Below, piece by piece: positions 15,917 through 25,613 of a stretch of DNA of 64,000 nucleotides. Numbering within the stretch: position 1 is the first letter of the stretch; each line of letters starts with the position of its first letter. The notes under the pieces are model-generated. The model was not told where the DNA came from, did not search any database, and was given only the letters and a program-made list of their open reading frames with translations. The position numbers were made by a program, and so were the translations under genes. Source of the DNA: CAZAYP01 sp964489425 [NCBI: uncultured Verrucomicrobiota bacterium] (GTDB taxonomy: Bacteria; Verrucomicrobiota; Kiritimatiellia; RZYC01); NCBI GenBank assembly GCA_964489425.1, contig CAZAYP010000023.1, positions 8,117-72,116 on the forward strand, written 5' to 3'.

Positions 15917-17767
15917 GTGAAGTGGCGTTCCACGCTGGTGCTGCTGGTGGGCGTTGTGGCGCTGGGCCTGTTTATCGGCCTGCGCGAACGCCACCTGCCC
16001 GGAAGCGCTACCCGCCAGGACCAGGCGCGGCGCATCCTGACCACGGATCCCCAGCGCATCGACCACCTCCGGATCATGGCCGGCGACTCCGGGCTGGACT
16101 GCGCGCGCGAAAACGGGGTGTGGATGCTGCGGGCCCCGGTCGCCTACCCCGCCAACGCCGGCGTGATCGAACGGTTTCTTGCCAGCCTCGAACGGGTCGA
16201 AAGCGCGGGCTATATCGACGAGGAGGAAATGGCGCGCCGCAAGCTGACCCTGGCCAGCTACGGCCTGCAGTCGCCGCGGGCGGTCATCACCCTGGACGGG
16301 CCGGACGGGATCCGCAAGATCACCCTGGGAGGCAAATCGCCCGTGGGCGGCCAGGTCTACGCCCAGGTGCAGGGCGTGCCCGGGGTCCTGATCGTTCCGG
16401 AAACGCTGCTGGACCTGCTCCCGCCGGACAGCTATGCGCTGTGCGAGCGCCGCCTGATGGCCACGGACATCCAACGCGTGCGCCGGCTCGGCCTGCAACG
16501 GCCGGAGGGGTACCTGCAACTCGCCCGCGACGCGGACCGCAACTGGGTCGTGGAGCAACCGCTGACCACCGCCGCCGAAGGCCAGCGGGTCTTGAACCTG
16601 CTGCGCGAGTTGGCCGCCTGCCAGATCCTTGACTTTGTCGGCGAAGGCTCCGAGTCGCTCGCCGTCTACGGCCTGGCGGATCCCAAGGTAAAGGCCTCCT
16701 GGTGGCTGGAAGGCTCAGAAAAAAGCCAGACCCTGCTGCTGGGCAACCCGGTACCCGAGCAGGCTGACCGCTTCTATGCCAAGTGGGATCACAGCCCCCT
16801 GGTGTTCACCGTGCCGCGCTCCGCGTGGGACACGCTCCAGGTCAAGCTCGACCAGCTGCGCGGCAGCAACCTGCTGGCCTTGACGCCGGCGCGCGTCAGC
16901 GCGGTGCGCATCACGCAGGGCGAACGCAGCCTGCTGCTGCAACGCGAACCCACGGGGGGTTGGCACATGCTCCAGCCGGCAACCGAACCAGCCGATCCGG
17001 AACGGGCCACCAGCCTGGTGGAAGAATGGGCCCGCGCACAGATCGCCTCGTTTGTCGACAACCCCGCTGAACCCCCGGAGAATTATGGGTTTGGGCCCGA
17101 CGATATCCGCATCACGTTTACCCAGGCCGGGCCGGCAGCCGGGGCCGACGAAACCACCACCACGGTCCAAATCAGTTCCCGCCTGCTGCAAAACGGATTT
17201 ATCCTGGCCCGGGTCGATGAAGGCGCCACGTTCTACCAAATCCCGGATGCCGTAATCCGGACCGTGTCCCTTGACCCGCTGTTTTACCGCCAGCGCCGCG
17301 TGCTGGACCTGGTGGAAACCGATATCCGCGCCATCACCCTGCGCCGTTGGGATGGCGAGCAGGGCTTGTCCCGCCCGGACGCCACGGCGCCGTTTACCGT
17401 CACCAACAACCCGACCGAAGCCCGGCCGGATCCGGAGGCGGTGGCCGGCCTGCTGGCGGCCGTGACCGGCCTGCAAGCCCAGCGCTACGTCACGGCGGAT
17501 AGCCGCACCTGGTCCGGGTTCGGCCTGGAGCCGCCGCGCGCCGAGATCACGTTGGGGCTGCGGGGCGCCGCCGGGATCGCCCGCACGATCCTGATCGGCA
17601 ACACCCTGCCCGAAGGCGGCGCGTATGCCATGATCCGCGGCCAGGACGTGGTCTTTGTGCTGGACGCTGCCGATCTCGCCGCCCTGACCCGCAGCCTGTG
17701 GCTGCCGCCGGCCCCGGACGCCCCCCCCACCCCCACCCCGGTCCGCCCAACCCCGCCCGGCGGCTGA
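15917..17767 (+). CDS. DUF4340 domain protein
   Basis: A 616-aa protein anchored by one N-terminal membrane segment (STLVLLVGVVALGLFIGL), the rest outside the cytoplasm. Repeats of the DUF4340 beta-rich unit can be followed by recurring phrases such as LGGKSPVGGQVYAQ and LLGNPVPEQADRFYAK, each followed by a segment ending in a leucine-rich R. DUF4340 genes very often follow GldG-like genes, and here it begins two bases after the GldG-like stop with a GTG. The C-terminus is proline and threonine rich. Function not established. Confidence 0.83.
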   Translation: MKWRSTLVLLVGVVALGLFIGLRERHLPGSATRQDQARRILTTDPQRIDHLRIMAGDSGLDCARENGVWMLRAPVAYPANAGVIERFLASLERVESAGYIDEEEMARRKLTLASYGLQSPRAVITLDGPDGIRKITLGGKSPVGGQVYAQVQGVPGVLIVPETLLDLLPPDSYALCERRLMATDIQRVRRLGLQRPEGYLQLARDADRNWVVEQPLTTAAEGQRVLNLLRELAACQILDFVGEGSESLAVYGLADPKVKASWWLEGSEKSQTLLLGNPVPEQADRFYAKWDHSPLVFTVPRSAWDTLQVKLDQLRGSNLLALTPARVSAVRITQGERSLLLQREPTGGWHMLQPATEPADPERATSLVEEWARAQIASFVDNPAEPPENYGFGPDDIRITFTQAGPAAGADETTTTVQISSRLLQNGFILARVDEGATFYQIPDAVIRTVSLDPLFYRQRRVLDLVETDIRAITLRRWDGEQGLSRPDATAPFTVTNNPTEARPDPEAVAGLLAAVTGLQAQRYVTADSRTWSGFGLEPPRAEITLGLRGAAGIARTILIGNTLPEGGAYAMIRGQDVVFVLDAADLAALTRSLWLPPAPDAPPTPTPVRPTPPGG

Positions 17768-17771
17768 CCCC

Positions 17772-19940
17772 ATGCTGCTGCCGTCCAGTCCCGGCCGGGC
17801 CCGCCTCAGCACTGCCGCCGCCGCACCGCGCCGCCGCCGCCGGATGAGCGGCTGGGCCGGCCGACTGGTCCACCTGGCGCTGGGCCTGCTGGTCGTGGCC
17901 GCCGTGGGGCTGGTCCTGATCAACATGCTGGGCGTTCCGCCAGCCCTGACCGTGCGGATTCTGGACGCGCTCCGGGCCCAAGGCCTGGACCTGGAAGTCC
18001 GTAAATTCCGCATCGATCTGTTGGACGGCCTGGTGGGGGACGACGTGCGCCTGTTTTCCCGCCGCGATCCGGATGGCCCGGAAATCCTGGTAAAAAAAAT
18101 CGCCATTGATCTGGAACCCCGGGCCTGGCTGCGTGGCGAACCGGGCGTGCGCGGCCTGTGGATCAAGGGGGGGGCCTTCAAGCACGCCGCCAGCGACGAG
18201 TGGCGCGCCGGGAAAATGCGCGAGTTTTACCTCAAGGACGTGGCCATGCACTTCGTGTTCGAGCCCGGCGGCACACGGATGGACTGGCTGCGCGCCAGCA
18301 TCATGGGGATCAGCCTCACGGGCTCCGGCTACGTGGTGAGCACCCCCGGCCGGCCGCCGCTGTCGCCCATCGCCGCATGGCAGGCTTTCTGCCGCCAGGT
18401 TCACGCCGGGGCCACGGCCTGGCTCACGGCCCTGGCCGGCCAACTGAACGCCATCGCCTTTGACGGGCCGCGCGAAATCAACGTCCTGTACCACATCAAC
18501 CCCGCGGACCTGGCCCGCGAGAGTTATGTCAAGATCGAGCTGCGGATCCGGCAGGCGCGGTGGCGCGGCGTCACCCTGGGCAACCTGCAGGCCGTATGCC
18601 TGCTTGAAAAAAACCAGGCCACCATCCCCGAGATCTCCTGCCAGATTGGTGCCGGCGATGCCGCCGGACCCCTGCGGGCGGCCGGTGTCTGCCGCCTGGC
18701 TGACCAGACCTTTGAGATCACGGCCCACACCGACTTCGAACCCCTGGCCCTGCTGCCGGTGCTCACCACCAACCAAGCCAACGTGGTGCGGGATTTCCAC
18801 TTCAAGAGCGATCCTCCGCATGGCGATTTTTCCATCACCGGCCGGTTGCAGGACCCGGCCGGCGTACGCGTAGCCGGAACGATCAAAGCCGGCCTGTTCA
18901 CTTTCCGCGGCGTGCCCGTGACCAGCCTGGAAACCGGCGTGCTGGCCACCAATAACAACACGCTGCTCAAGCCGATGCTGGTGGAACGGCCCGAAGGCGA
19001 ACTGCGCGGGGATCTGCGCTTCGACTTCCCGGCCGCCACGCTCGATTTCCATGCCGAGAGCACCGTGGACCCCCTGGCCCTGGGGCGCATCATCGGCCCC
19101 GGCGCCACCCGCGCGTTCCAGACCTTGCGCTACGGCGGCCCCGTGAACATCCAGGCCCGTGGGCGGGTGGATTATGCCCGCCTGCGCCACATGGACTTTC
19201 AGGCCGACGTGGCCGCCATCCGGCTCGGGTTGGGCCCGTTCGAGGCGGATCGTTGCCGCCTGGTCTTCGGCGGCCGCGCCGACCACTTCTTTGTCCGCCG
19301 GATCGAGGCCGACATGTACGGCGGACGGCTGGACGGCGACATGGTCTTGTACCCGACCCGCGGGACGCGCGACTTTTCCTATGCCATCACCGCCCGGGTG
19401 GAACGGCTCGGGTTCCGCGATGTCGCCCAGCATGGCATGCCCGCGGTTAATGCCGACCTCTACAGCGGCAGCCTGGACGGCCGGTTCGTCTTCGTCGGCG
19501 TGGCCAACGACGCATGGAAAAAACACCTGGCCGGGTCCGGAGACGTGGTCATCACCGAGGGCCAACTGCTCCAGGTCCCCCTGCTGGGCCCGATCTCCTC
19601 CATCCTCAACAACATCTACCCCAGCCTTGGCAACCTGGTGCAAACCGAGTTCCGCAGCCGGTTGGCGCTGCGCAACCAGGTGCTGACATTCCGCAACGCG
19701 AAACTGCTCGGCAACATCATCAGCATCGACGCCGATGGGGACTATACGTTCGGCGGCGGCCTGGATTTCGATGTCCAGGTCAAGCTGCTACGGGATGACA
19801 GCCTGCTGGTGGAGGTGGTCAACCTGTTGACCTATCCCCTCACCAAGATGTTTCTCAACTTCCACCTGGGCGGCACGCTGCAGGATCCCGACTGGCGCCC
19901 CATGAACCTGCCCAAGGAAATGTACCTGGACTTTGACTGA
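17772..19940 (+). CDS. AsmA-like exported protein
   Basis: A 722-aa protein with an arginine-rich N-terminus, one membrane segment near residues 28-52 and a long beta-rich remainder. The C-terminal 130 residues (from about GSGDVVITEGQLLQVPLLGP, then LGNIISIDADGDYTFGG) match the AsmA-like C-terminal domain found in proteins that span the periplasm and are linked to lipid or outer-membrane transport. In PVC bacteria such genes are common but not characterised. An ATG at 17844 could be the true start. Last gene of the operon; the next gene is convergent. Confidence 0.72.
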   Translation: MLLPSSPGRARLSTAAAAPRRRRRMSGWAGRLVHLALGLLVVAAVGLVLINMLGVPPALTVRILDALRAQGLDLEVRKFRIDLLDGLVGDDVRLFSRRDPDGPEILVKKIAIDLEPRAWLRGEPGVRGLWIKGGAFKHAASDEWRAGKMREFYLKDVAMHFVFEPGGTRMDWLRASIMGISLTGSGYVVSTPGRPPLSPIAAWQAFCRQVHAGATAWLTALAGQLNAIAFDGPREINVLYHINPADLARESYVKIELRIRQARWRGVTLGNLQAVCLLEKNQATIPEISCQIGAGDAAGPLRAAGVCRLADQTFEITAHTDFEPLALLPVLTTNQANVVRDFHFKSDPPHGDFSITGRLQDPAGVRVAGTIKAGLFTFRGVPVTSLETGVLATNNNTLLKPMLVERPEGELRGDLRFDFPAATLDFHAESTVDPLALGRIIGPGATRAFQTLRYGGPVNIQARGRVDYARLRHMDFQADVAAIRLGLGPFEADRCRLVFGGRADHFFVRRIEADMYGGRLDGDMVLYPTRGTRDFSYAITARVERLGFRDVAQHGMPAVNADLYSGSLDGRFVFVGVANDAWKKHLAGSGDVVITEGQLLQVPLLGPISSILNNIYPSLGNLVQTEFRSRLALRNQVLTFRNAKLLGNIISIDADGDYTFGGGLDFDVQVKLLRDDSLLVEVVNLLTYPLTKMFLNFHLGGTLQDPDWRPMNLPKEMYLDFD

Positions 19941-19968
19941 TGCGCGGCGCCACGGGCGCGCACCCAGG

Positions 19969-21111
19969 CTACTTCAAGACCGGCGCGCGGAAGAACATGG
20001 TGTGCGTAAAGTCACCGGCAAACTCTTCGAAGCGGTCATGCGCCTTGTCCAGCACGCCCTGGAAGTCGCGTTCCGGGTAATACCCCTGGCAGGATGTGAC
20101 TGAGCGCATGTAGCGGCTGAACTCGTCGACCCGCCCCTCGGCCTTGGCGATCATGGCGCGGCTGAGATACTCGAGCGTTTGGAACGTGCTGGCCACGACA
20201 AACGCATTGGGCCGCCGGTAATAATCGGTCAACACATGCTCAATAATGTGCTGGCTGGTGATCACATTGACCGGTTGCTTGTAGTAGGTTTGCTTGACCT
20301 TCTGGTACCCAATCGGCAGCAGGAAGGTGTCCACGTGCCCCCGGCAGCTGATGGCCCACGTCAGCGCGGCAAACTCTTCCCGGAACTTGGCGGGGTCGCC
20401 GTCCAGCTTGACGTAGTTGGGAACCTGGAAATAGCCGCCCATTTTATCGCCGCCAAAATCATCGATGATGTCGATGTGGAGTTTTTGCTGCTTCTCCTCG
20501 TAGTGCGTGCCGGCGACCATGCAGAACAACTCTTTTTGCCGCGCCCAATACACATCGATCGCCCCAAACGCATAGCCCATGGTTTCGGCGATATGATGGC
20601 AGAGGTAGTTCGCATTCATCAGCCGGTAGACCGTGTGGTAGTCGAAGGAGTAGAGCGCGTCGCCGCCCAGGAACAGCTGGCGCGCAAGATCCTGAAACTT
20701 GTCCCGCTGGCACAGCGGCCCCTTGCTGCCGGCATAATGGCGGCTGAGGTACAGGTCGGTCAGCCCGACGCAGGAGTCCCGCAGGCTGTGCGTCAAATGC
20801 AGATGGGAACCGTGGACCTTGACCGTCAGCAGCAACGGCGTACTGAACTTGACGATGCCATCCCCGAAAATGCCGGCGCCGAAAGAGTTGATTTGGAAGC
20901 AGATCACCTGGTAGAGATCCGTGTCGATTCTTTTGCCCCACACGCACCCGTCCCGGCAATAGATTTTATCCTTTTCATCCAACTGCCGGTTGGCCAGCAC
21001 CGTGGCGATAAAATCATCGAACTCTTCGGGCGCGATCGGCCCATCCTTCTGGAATCGCCGGAGTTCCTTGCGGACGAAGCGCTCTAACCGCTCATATTTC
21101 TTGGCCAGCAT
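19969..21111 (-). CDS. Conserved-looking hypothetical protein
   Basis: A 380-aa soluble protein with no signal peptide or membrane segment, which I do not recognise. It is rich in His, Tyr and Cys (YCRDGCVW near residue 65, HLHLTHSLRDSC near 115, HYEEKQQKLHIDIIDDFGG near 215). The start at 21111 has GGGAGGTCAACC upstream. Codon use is like the neighbours, so it does not look recently transferred. It lies 114 bases downstream of the polysaccharide-type ABC permease, in the same direction. Confidence 0.7.
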   Translation of the reverse strand: MLAKKYERLERFVRKELRRFQKDGPIAPEEFDDFIATVLANRQLDEKDKIYCRDGCVWGKRIDTDLYQVICFQINSFGAGIFGDGIVKFSTPLLLTVKVHGSHLHLTHSLRDSCVGLTDLYLSRHYAGSKGPLCQRDKFQDLARQLFLGGDALYSFDYHTVYRLMNANYLCHHIAETMGYAFGAIDVYWARQKELFCMVAGTHYEEKQQKLHIDIIDDFGGDKMGGYFQVPNYVKLDGDPAKFREEFAALTWAISCRGHVDTFLLPIGYQKVKQTYYKQPVNVITSQHIIEHVLTDYYRRPNAFVVASTFQTLEYLSRAMIAKAEGRVDEFSRYMRSVTSCQGYYPERDFQGVLDKAHDRFEEFAGDFTHTMFFRAPVLK

Positions 21112-21225
21112 GGTTGACCTCCCTGTAGCTGCTCGTTGTTTGGGGCCCTTCCGGGCCGGATTCACCAGCACCGTCCAATGCATAAACCATCCGGCCCGGA
21201 CTGTCAAACCCGCCACGCAAATGGT

Positions 21226-22071
21226 TTAGATCACGTCCGCGAACGTGCGCTTGGTCCGCATGAAGAATGCGTAGCCGACCTGCATGATCCCCAGGCCAAT
21301 CGCCGTCCAGGCCAGCCAGGGACGCCACGCGGGCACCTCGCCCCACATCACCACCTGGCGGAAGCCCTCGATCAGAAAGCTGAACGGGTTGAGCAGCGCA
21401 TAGGCCCGCAGAGATTCCGGGACGGCTTCCAGGCTGTAAAATATGGGGGAAACAAAGAACAGCAACATCATGACCAGGCCCACCACCTGGGAAATGTCCC
21501 GGAAAAAGACGCCGAGGCTGGCCAGGGCCCAGGCCGCGCCCAGGGCCAAGGCGCACAAGGGCACGAGCAGCAGCGGCAGCAGCAGGATGGTCACGGGCAG
21601 GATCGGGCCAATCAGCAGGTCGGCCACCAGCAGGATGCCCAGGCTGATTGCCCCATGAAACAGCGCGGCGCCCAGCGCGCTCACCGGCAGGATCTCCAGC
21701 GGGAACACGACTTTCTTCACATAGTTGGGCTGGCTCACCACCAGGGACGGCGCCCGGTTCACGGTCTCGGCAAATACATTGTAAAACAGGATGCCGCAAA
21801 ACAGCGTCACGGCAAATTCCGTCAGGTTGTCGGTCTGGGCCTTGGGCCAGCGGCCCTTGAACACGACCCCGAACACAAAGGTATAGATCAGCAACGACAG
21901 CAGCGGGTTGATCAATGACCACAGCAACCCGAACCGCGCCCCGCGGTAGCGGCCTTCCACATCGCGCCGCGTGAACTGGGCGACCAGGTGGCGCCGCCGC
22001 CACAAGCCCGCCGCCATCCGGCCCGGATGCAGGTAATATCGGAACCCTTGCCCGTCGCTGCTACTGTTCAT
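21226..22071 (-). CDS. ABC-2 polysaccharide export permease (Wzm/TagG type)
   Basis: A 281-aa membrane protein of the lipopolysaccharide/teichoic-acid export permease family. The cytoplasmic start includes QFTRRDVEGRYRGARFGLLW near residue 35, the signature helix of this family, then six hydrophobic segments with FFVSPIFYSLEAVPE near 200 and LNPFSFLIEGFRQ near 225. Such permeases need a Wzt/TagH-type ATPase, but none lies next to it; the preceding 330 bases have no gene. The partner may be elsewhere or lost through the IS activity just upstream. Confidence 0.85.
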   Translation of the reverse strand: MNSSSDGQGFRYYLHPGRMAAGLWRRRHLVAQFTRRDVEGRYRGARFGLLWSLINPLLSLLIYTFVFGVVFKGRWPKAQTDNLTEFAVTLFCGILFYNVFAETVNRAPSLVVSQPNYVKKVVFPLEILPVSALGAALFHGAISLGILLVADLLIGPILPVTILLLPLLLVPLCALALGAAWALASLGVFFRDISQVVGLVMMLLFFVSPIFYSLEAVPESLRAYALLNPFSFLIEGFRQVVMWGEVPAWRPWLAWTAIGLGIMQVGYAFFMRTKRTFADVI

Positions 22072-22392
22072 GCCATGCCGTCCCTTGCTTGGGGAACAGA
22101 CCCACACTACCGCCCGAACCGCAGGATGTCCAACCGGAACACCTTGCTCGCGCTGGCGCATGGGTGCATCTGCGATTCGGTGCACGCAGGCTGCGCCGCC
22201 CTTGCGGGAATCGCCGTCCCCGCGACAGGCACGGGGGGAGACGAATCTGGAACTCCAGCAATCCAGGAAAACCATGCCGATCCATGCCAGTCTACGAGGA
22301 CCTCAAACTCCGTTCCCAGCTTCCTGAGTTCCAGATGGATAGTCTGCTTATGGAACGGCCAACCCTCACCGAATCACAGATGCGCCCTTGGC
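22072..22392. other. Gene-free stretch upstream of the ABC permease
   Basis: About 320 bases with no credible coding frame. It must hold the permease promoter but no good -35/-10 pair was seen. It ends at the left end of an IS remnant. Confidence 0.5.
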
Positions 22393-22575
22393 GCATTGCC
22401 GCGCAATTAATGACACCGAAAGAATGGCGTCATAAAAACGAGTAAAACAGCAATCCGCGAAAATATCGTCCGGATGAAAAGCCGGTACCCGGCCCAGCAA
22501 AGCAAGAAAGCCACAGGGCGGATGTTGGACGAATTTTGCGCCACCACGGCACTGGAGCGAAAACACGCGATTAAG
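22393..22575 (+). mobile_element. Left-end remnant of an integrase-type IS (ISNCY/IS481-like)
   Basis: Begins with an IS-end-like GCATTGCC...AATTAATGACACCGAAAG and continues into a broken reading frame whose residues (SKTAIRENIVRMKSRY, then GRMLDEFCATTALERKHAIK) match the N-terminus of rve-type transposases. The start codon has become ATA. A second, diverged copy lies at 39649-39887. The remnant ends abruptly where an IS1634-like end begins. Confidence 0.65.
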
Positions 22576-23120
22576 CTGGAGTTTGAGGACTGATTCCGCG
22601 CAACCTTCGGCGTTGCATCGCGTTGCGATGAAACCAGGTCGGCAGGACATGGGAACATCCGATTAGGGCGTTACTCCCAGCAATTCAAATATGTGGCGCT
22701 GATAGTTGTTGGGCTCCGTGTAACGAGTCATCTGGGCCGCGGTTTTGCCTTCACCAAAAACGCATTGGTGCCGGGCGATTTGACCGAGATTGGTCAGGAC
22801 TTCGGCGAAACTGCTCACCGGCCAGCCCGCGGCGTTTTGTTGCCGGCATTTTTTAGCTTTTGCGCTCTGTGACGGTTCGGCCTTGGCCACCGGATCGCGC
22901 GTCGCGCGGGCGCCCGCCAGCTCGTCGTCCTGAAATAACATGGAGCCCAGCGCCTGGCGCATGTGCCATTCCACATAGTAAGCCAGCATGCACAAAAAAA
23001 TGTGCGCGCGGACGCGGTCTTCGGTCCAGTGACGAATCGGTCGAATGCGCAGGTCCAAACTTTTCAGGCAGCGGAAAGCCTGTTCCACCTGCATCAGACT
23101 TTTATAAGCGGCAGATCCTG
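22575..23120 (-). mobile_element. 3' end of an IS1634-like element
   Basis: The outer end (22575-22692) is repeated at 63744-63851, apart from a 10-base insertion near 22615 and a few point differences. Inside it, the minus strand holds the last part of a transposase gene. The inner edge near 23120 is cut by the DUF4338/IS66-type element. No matching other end was found. Confidence 0.7.
22663..23118 (-). pseudogene. IS1634-family transposase, C-terminal fragment
   Basis: About 150 residues of the C-terminus of an IS4/IS1634-type DDE transposase: YKSLMQVEQAFRCLKSLDLR, then IRPIRHWTEDRVRAHIFLCM and LAYYVEWHMRQAL, which contain the conserved third acidic residue region, and the tail HIFELLGVTP. 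The N-terminal two thirds are missing; upstream bases belong to the neighbouring DUF4338 gene. Not functional. Confidence 0.75.
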
Positions 23121-23142
23121 GGGACGGGGGTTTCGGTCGCGA

Positions 23143-24018
23143 CTGTGTCACCGGGGGCGCACGATCAGCGCGCAAGACCTCGCCTCGATCCGGCAGATTA
23201 TCGCGCAGAACCCTTGCGCCAGTCGGCGGCAACTTTCCGTGTTGGTGTGTCAGGCGTGGGATTGGCGGCAGGCCAATGGCGCGTGGCGTGACATGGTCTG
23301 CCGAGGCATGATGCTGTCATTGGCCCGCGCCGGACACCTCGAACTGCCGCCGAGAAAGTTCTCGCCCCCCAACCCCTTGGCGCAGCGCGCCAAGCCGGCC
23401 ACCGACTTCCTCGTGGACCCAACCCCGATCCCCGGTCCGTTGTCGGAGCTGCTGCCGCTGGACATCCGCCAAGTCCGCCGCACGGGCGAGGAGGATCTGT
23501 TCAACGGTCTGTTGGCGCGTTACCACTACCTGGGGTACACGCGCGCGGTCGGCGAACACCTCAAGTACCTGATCTATTCACGGGATCGGCCGGTGGGGTG
23601 CCTGGCCTGGAGTTCTGCGCCGTGGCATATGGGGCCCCGGGACCGCTTTATCGGGTGGTCCGCGGCCGTGCGGCGGCGCAACCTGCATCTACTGGCCTAC
23701 AACACCCGCTTCCTCATCCTGCCCTGGGTGCGGGTGCCGCATCTGGCCAGCCACATCCTCGGGCGCATCGCCCGGGGGATCAGCGCCGACTGGCAGCGGC
23801 TCTACGGTCATCCGGTGCACTACCTGGAGACCTTCGTGGATCAGGAGCGCTTCCACGGCACCTGCTACCGCGCCGCCAACTGGCTCCATCTGGGCCAGAC
23901 GACCGGCCGCGGCATCAAGGAGAAGACGCGCAAGGTCACCCGCTCGATCAAGGACGTGCTGGGCTATCCGCTCGCGAAGGACTTCCGCACCAAGCTCTGC
24001 GAGGTTCCGGCGCCATGA
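23143..24018 (+). CDS. DUF4338 (DruA-like) protein, probably 5'-truncated
   Basis: About 290 aa with the complete DUF4338 core. The N-terminal winged-helix-like part reads RGRTISAQDLASIRQIIAQN, and the catalytic-looking part has ARYHYLGYTRAVGEHLKYLI near residue 127 and YNTRFLILPWVRVPHLASHI near 185, then YLETFVDQERFHGTCYRAAN. No ATG, GTG or TTG lies where the protein should start; CTG at 23143 is the only nearby possibility, so a few codons were likely lost to the IS1634 fragment. DUF4338 is best known from DruA of Druantia defence, but here the gene overlaps an IS66-type transposase gene by ATGA, which suggests it belongs to a transposon. Confidence 0.72.
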   Translation: MCHRGRTISAQDLASIRQIIAQNPCASRRQLSVLVCQAWDWRQANGAWRDMVCRGMMLSLARAGHLELPPRKFSPPNPLAQRAKPATDFLVDPTPIPGPLSELLPLDIRQVRRTGEEDLFNGLLARYHYLGYTRAVGEHLKYLIYSRDRPVGCLAWSSAPWHMGPRDRFIGWSAAVRRRNLHLLAYNTRFLILPWVRVPHLASHILGRIARGISADWQRLYGHPVHYLETFVDQERFHGTCYRAANWLHLGQTTGRGIKEKTRKVTRSIKDVLGYPLAKDFRTKLCEVPAP

Positions 24019-24979
24019 AAGAACCGCAACGCTTGACCGCTGACGACGCGCAGTTGGCCGCGGTGGCGCAACGGCTGGAAAACCGCAGCCTGGAGCCCGG
24101 CGATTACGAGTTGCTCAAGGTCGTGATCGACACGGTCTGTTACCTCCGGCGCATCGTCCAGCAGAAGGCCACGTCGATCCGGCGGTTGCTGCGCATGAAC
24201 TTCGGCGCCCGCACCGAGAAGACCGCCACGGTGCTCCAGCGCGACACTGCGGACCGGCCGGCAGCAGCTCAAGCCCGGCGATGTCTGCCCCGGCTGTGAC
24301 GACGGCCGGCTCTACGACACCGAACGGCCGGCCGTGTTGCTGCACCTGCACGCGCAGCCCATCGTGGCCGGGACGGTCTATGAACTGGCGAAGCTGCGCT
24401 GCGGGTTGTGCGGCCAGCTCTTCAGCGCGAAGGCCCCGGCCGAGGCGGGCCAGGAGAAATACGACCCGAACGTGGCCCCGACGCTGGCGGTCATGCGCTA
24501 CGGCTACGGCCTGCCCACCCACCGGCTCGCCCAGATGCAGCAGGATGTCGGCGTTCCGCTGCCCGCGGGCACCCAGTGGGAGTTGATGCAGGCCCATGCC
24601 CAGGAACTGCAGCCCGTCTGGGAAGAGTTCCTGCGCCAAGCCGCCAACGGCGAGCTGTTCCATAACGACGACACCACCGCCCGCATCCTGTCCCTGGAAA
24701 AGCAAATCCGGGAAGCTGAAGCCTCGTCAACACCCGACGCCAAGCAGCGAACCGGGGTCTTCACCACCGGCATCATCGCCAAACGGCAGGAACGTACCTT
24801 CGCCCTGTTCTTCAGCGGCGGACAACACGCCGGCGAGAACCTGCAGGCGCTGCTGGAACGACGATCCCCCGGCCTGGCCACACCGATCCAGATGTGCGAC
24901 GGACTCAGCCGCAACCAACCGGCCACCGCCGCCACCCACATGGCCAACTGCAACGCGCATAGCCGGCGCGGTTTTGTGA
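24015..24979 (+). pseudogene. IS66-type transposase, frameshifted and truncated
   Basis: The first 75 codons (VIDTVCYLRRIVQQKATSIR, then RRLLRMNFGARTEKTATVLQ) are the N-terminus of IS66 TnpC transposases. Near 24240 the frame shifts by +1 with loss of the usual polar linker, then continues as the zinc-binding region (CPGCDDG...CGLCGQLF) and the start of the DDE domain (GELFHNDDTTARILSLEKQI, MCDGLSRN). It ends around 24979 where a formylglycine-synthase-like gene, read on the other strand, begins. The last catalytic residue is missing. Confidence 0.78.
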
Positions 24980-25372
24980 GACCGGGTGGTTGATTGCCTT
25001 GCCACTGTGCGGGTCGTTCGGCCAAAAGTCGTAGCCGTGGTTGGTGGCCCACATGTGAACGTCCTGCCACTTGGCCAGCGTGACCTCGTAGCGGTCCATG
25101 AAGAACGTGCTCACGAACACCTGGTGCCGGGGCAGCTCGAAATTGGAGCCCTCGTTGAAGGCGTCGCCCATGGTAAACTCGCCTTCCGGGATCGTGACCA
25201 TGCCTTCCGGCGTGGCGTCCGCATCCGCCAGCAACAAGGTCATGGGGCCCACCACCGTATGGTTATCCGCGGCCAAAAGCTTCAGCGCCAGGCCGGCGAG
25301 CAACAAGGCGCCCGCCAACAGCGCGCCGCGTGAAAACAACCGAAACGCCCTGAGATACCCGTTCCCGTTCAT
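24980..25372 (-). pseudogene. Formylglycine-synthase-like (SUMF1) protein, cut by an IS
   Basis: About 130 codons. Signal-peptide-like start (LFSRGALLAGALLLAGLALK) then the front of a SUMF1 domain: MVTIPEGEFTMGDAFNEGSN and VFVSTFFMDRYEVTLAKWQD. It breaks at AINHPV, where the intact relative at 47217-49085 continues with SWYDAVKWCNARSE. Sequence beyond is IS66-type transposase on the other strand. SUMF1 domains outside true sulfatase activators are often binding or unknown-function modules. Confidence 0.8.
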
Positions 25373-25613
25373 ATTGCTCCTTGGTTGGGCAGATCTAACG
25401 CGGCGCTATGCAACACATGCCACCTTCGTTGAAGGTAACCGGTTGTGCAAGTTCAGACTTCCGGTCACCTTGTGCTCGCACCGCGACAGAAATAAAACAC
25501 AACCTTCGGGACGAGTGCGGCGCAGCAAGGCGGGGCGGGGCCGCCGGACCCGCCGGCAGGGGATGTCGATCCTGCCGGGCAACGGACTACGGCTACGATA
25601 TATTTACCATGCG

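Noticed and set aside
23143-24018. A Druantia defence system based on the DruA-like gene.
   Set aside because: No DruB, DruC, DruE helicase or other Druantia gene is present; the neighbour is an IS66-type transposase.
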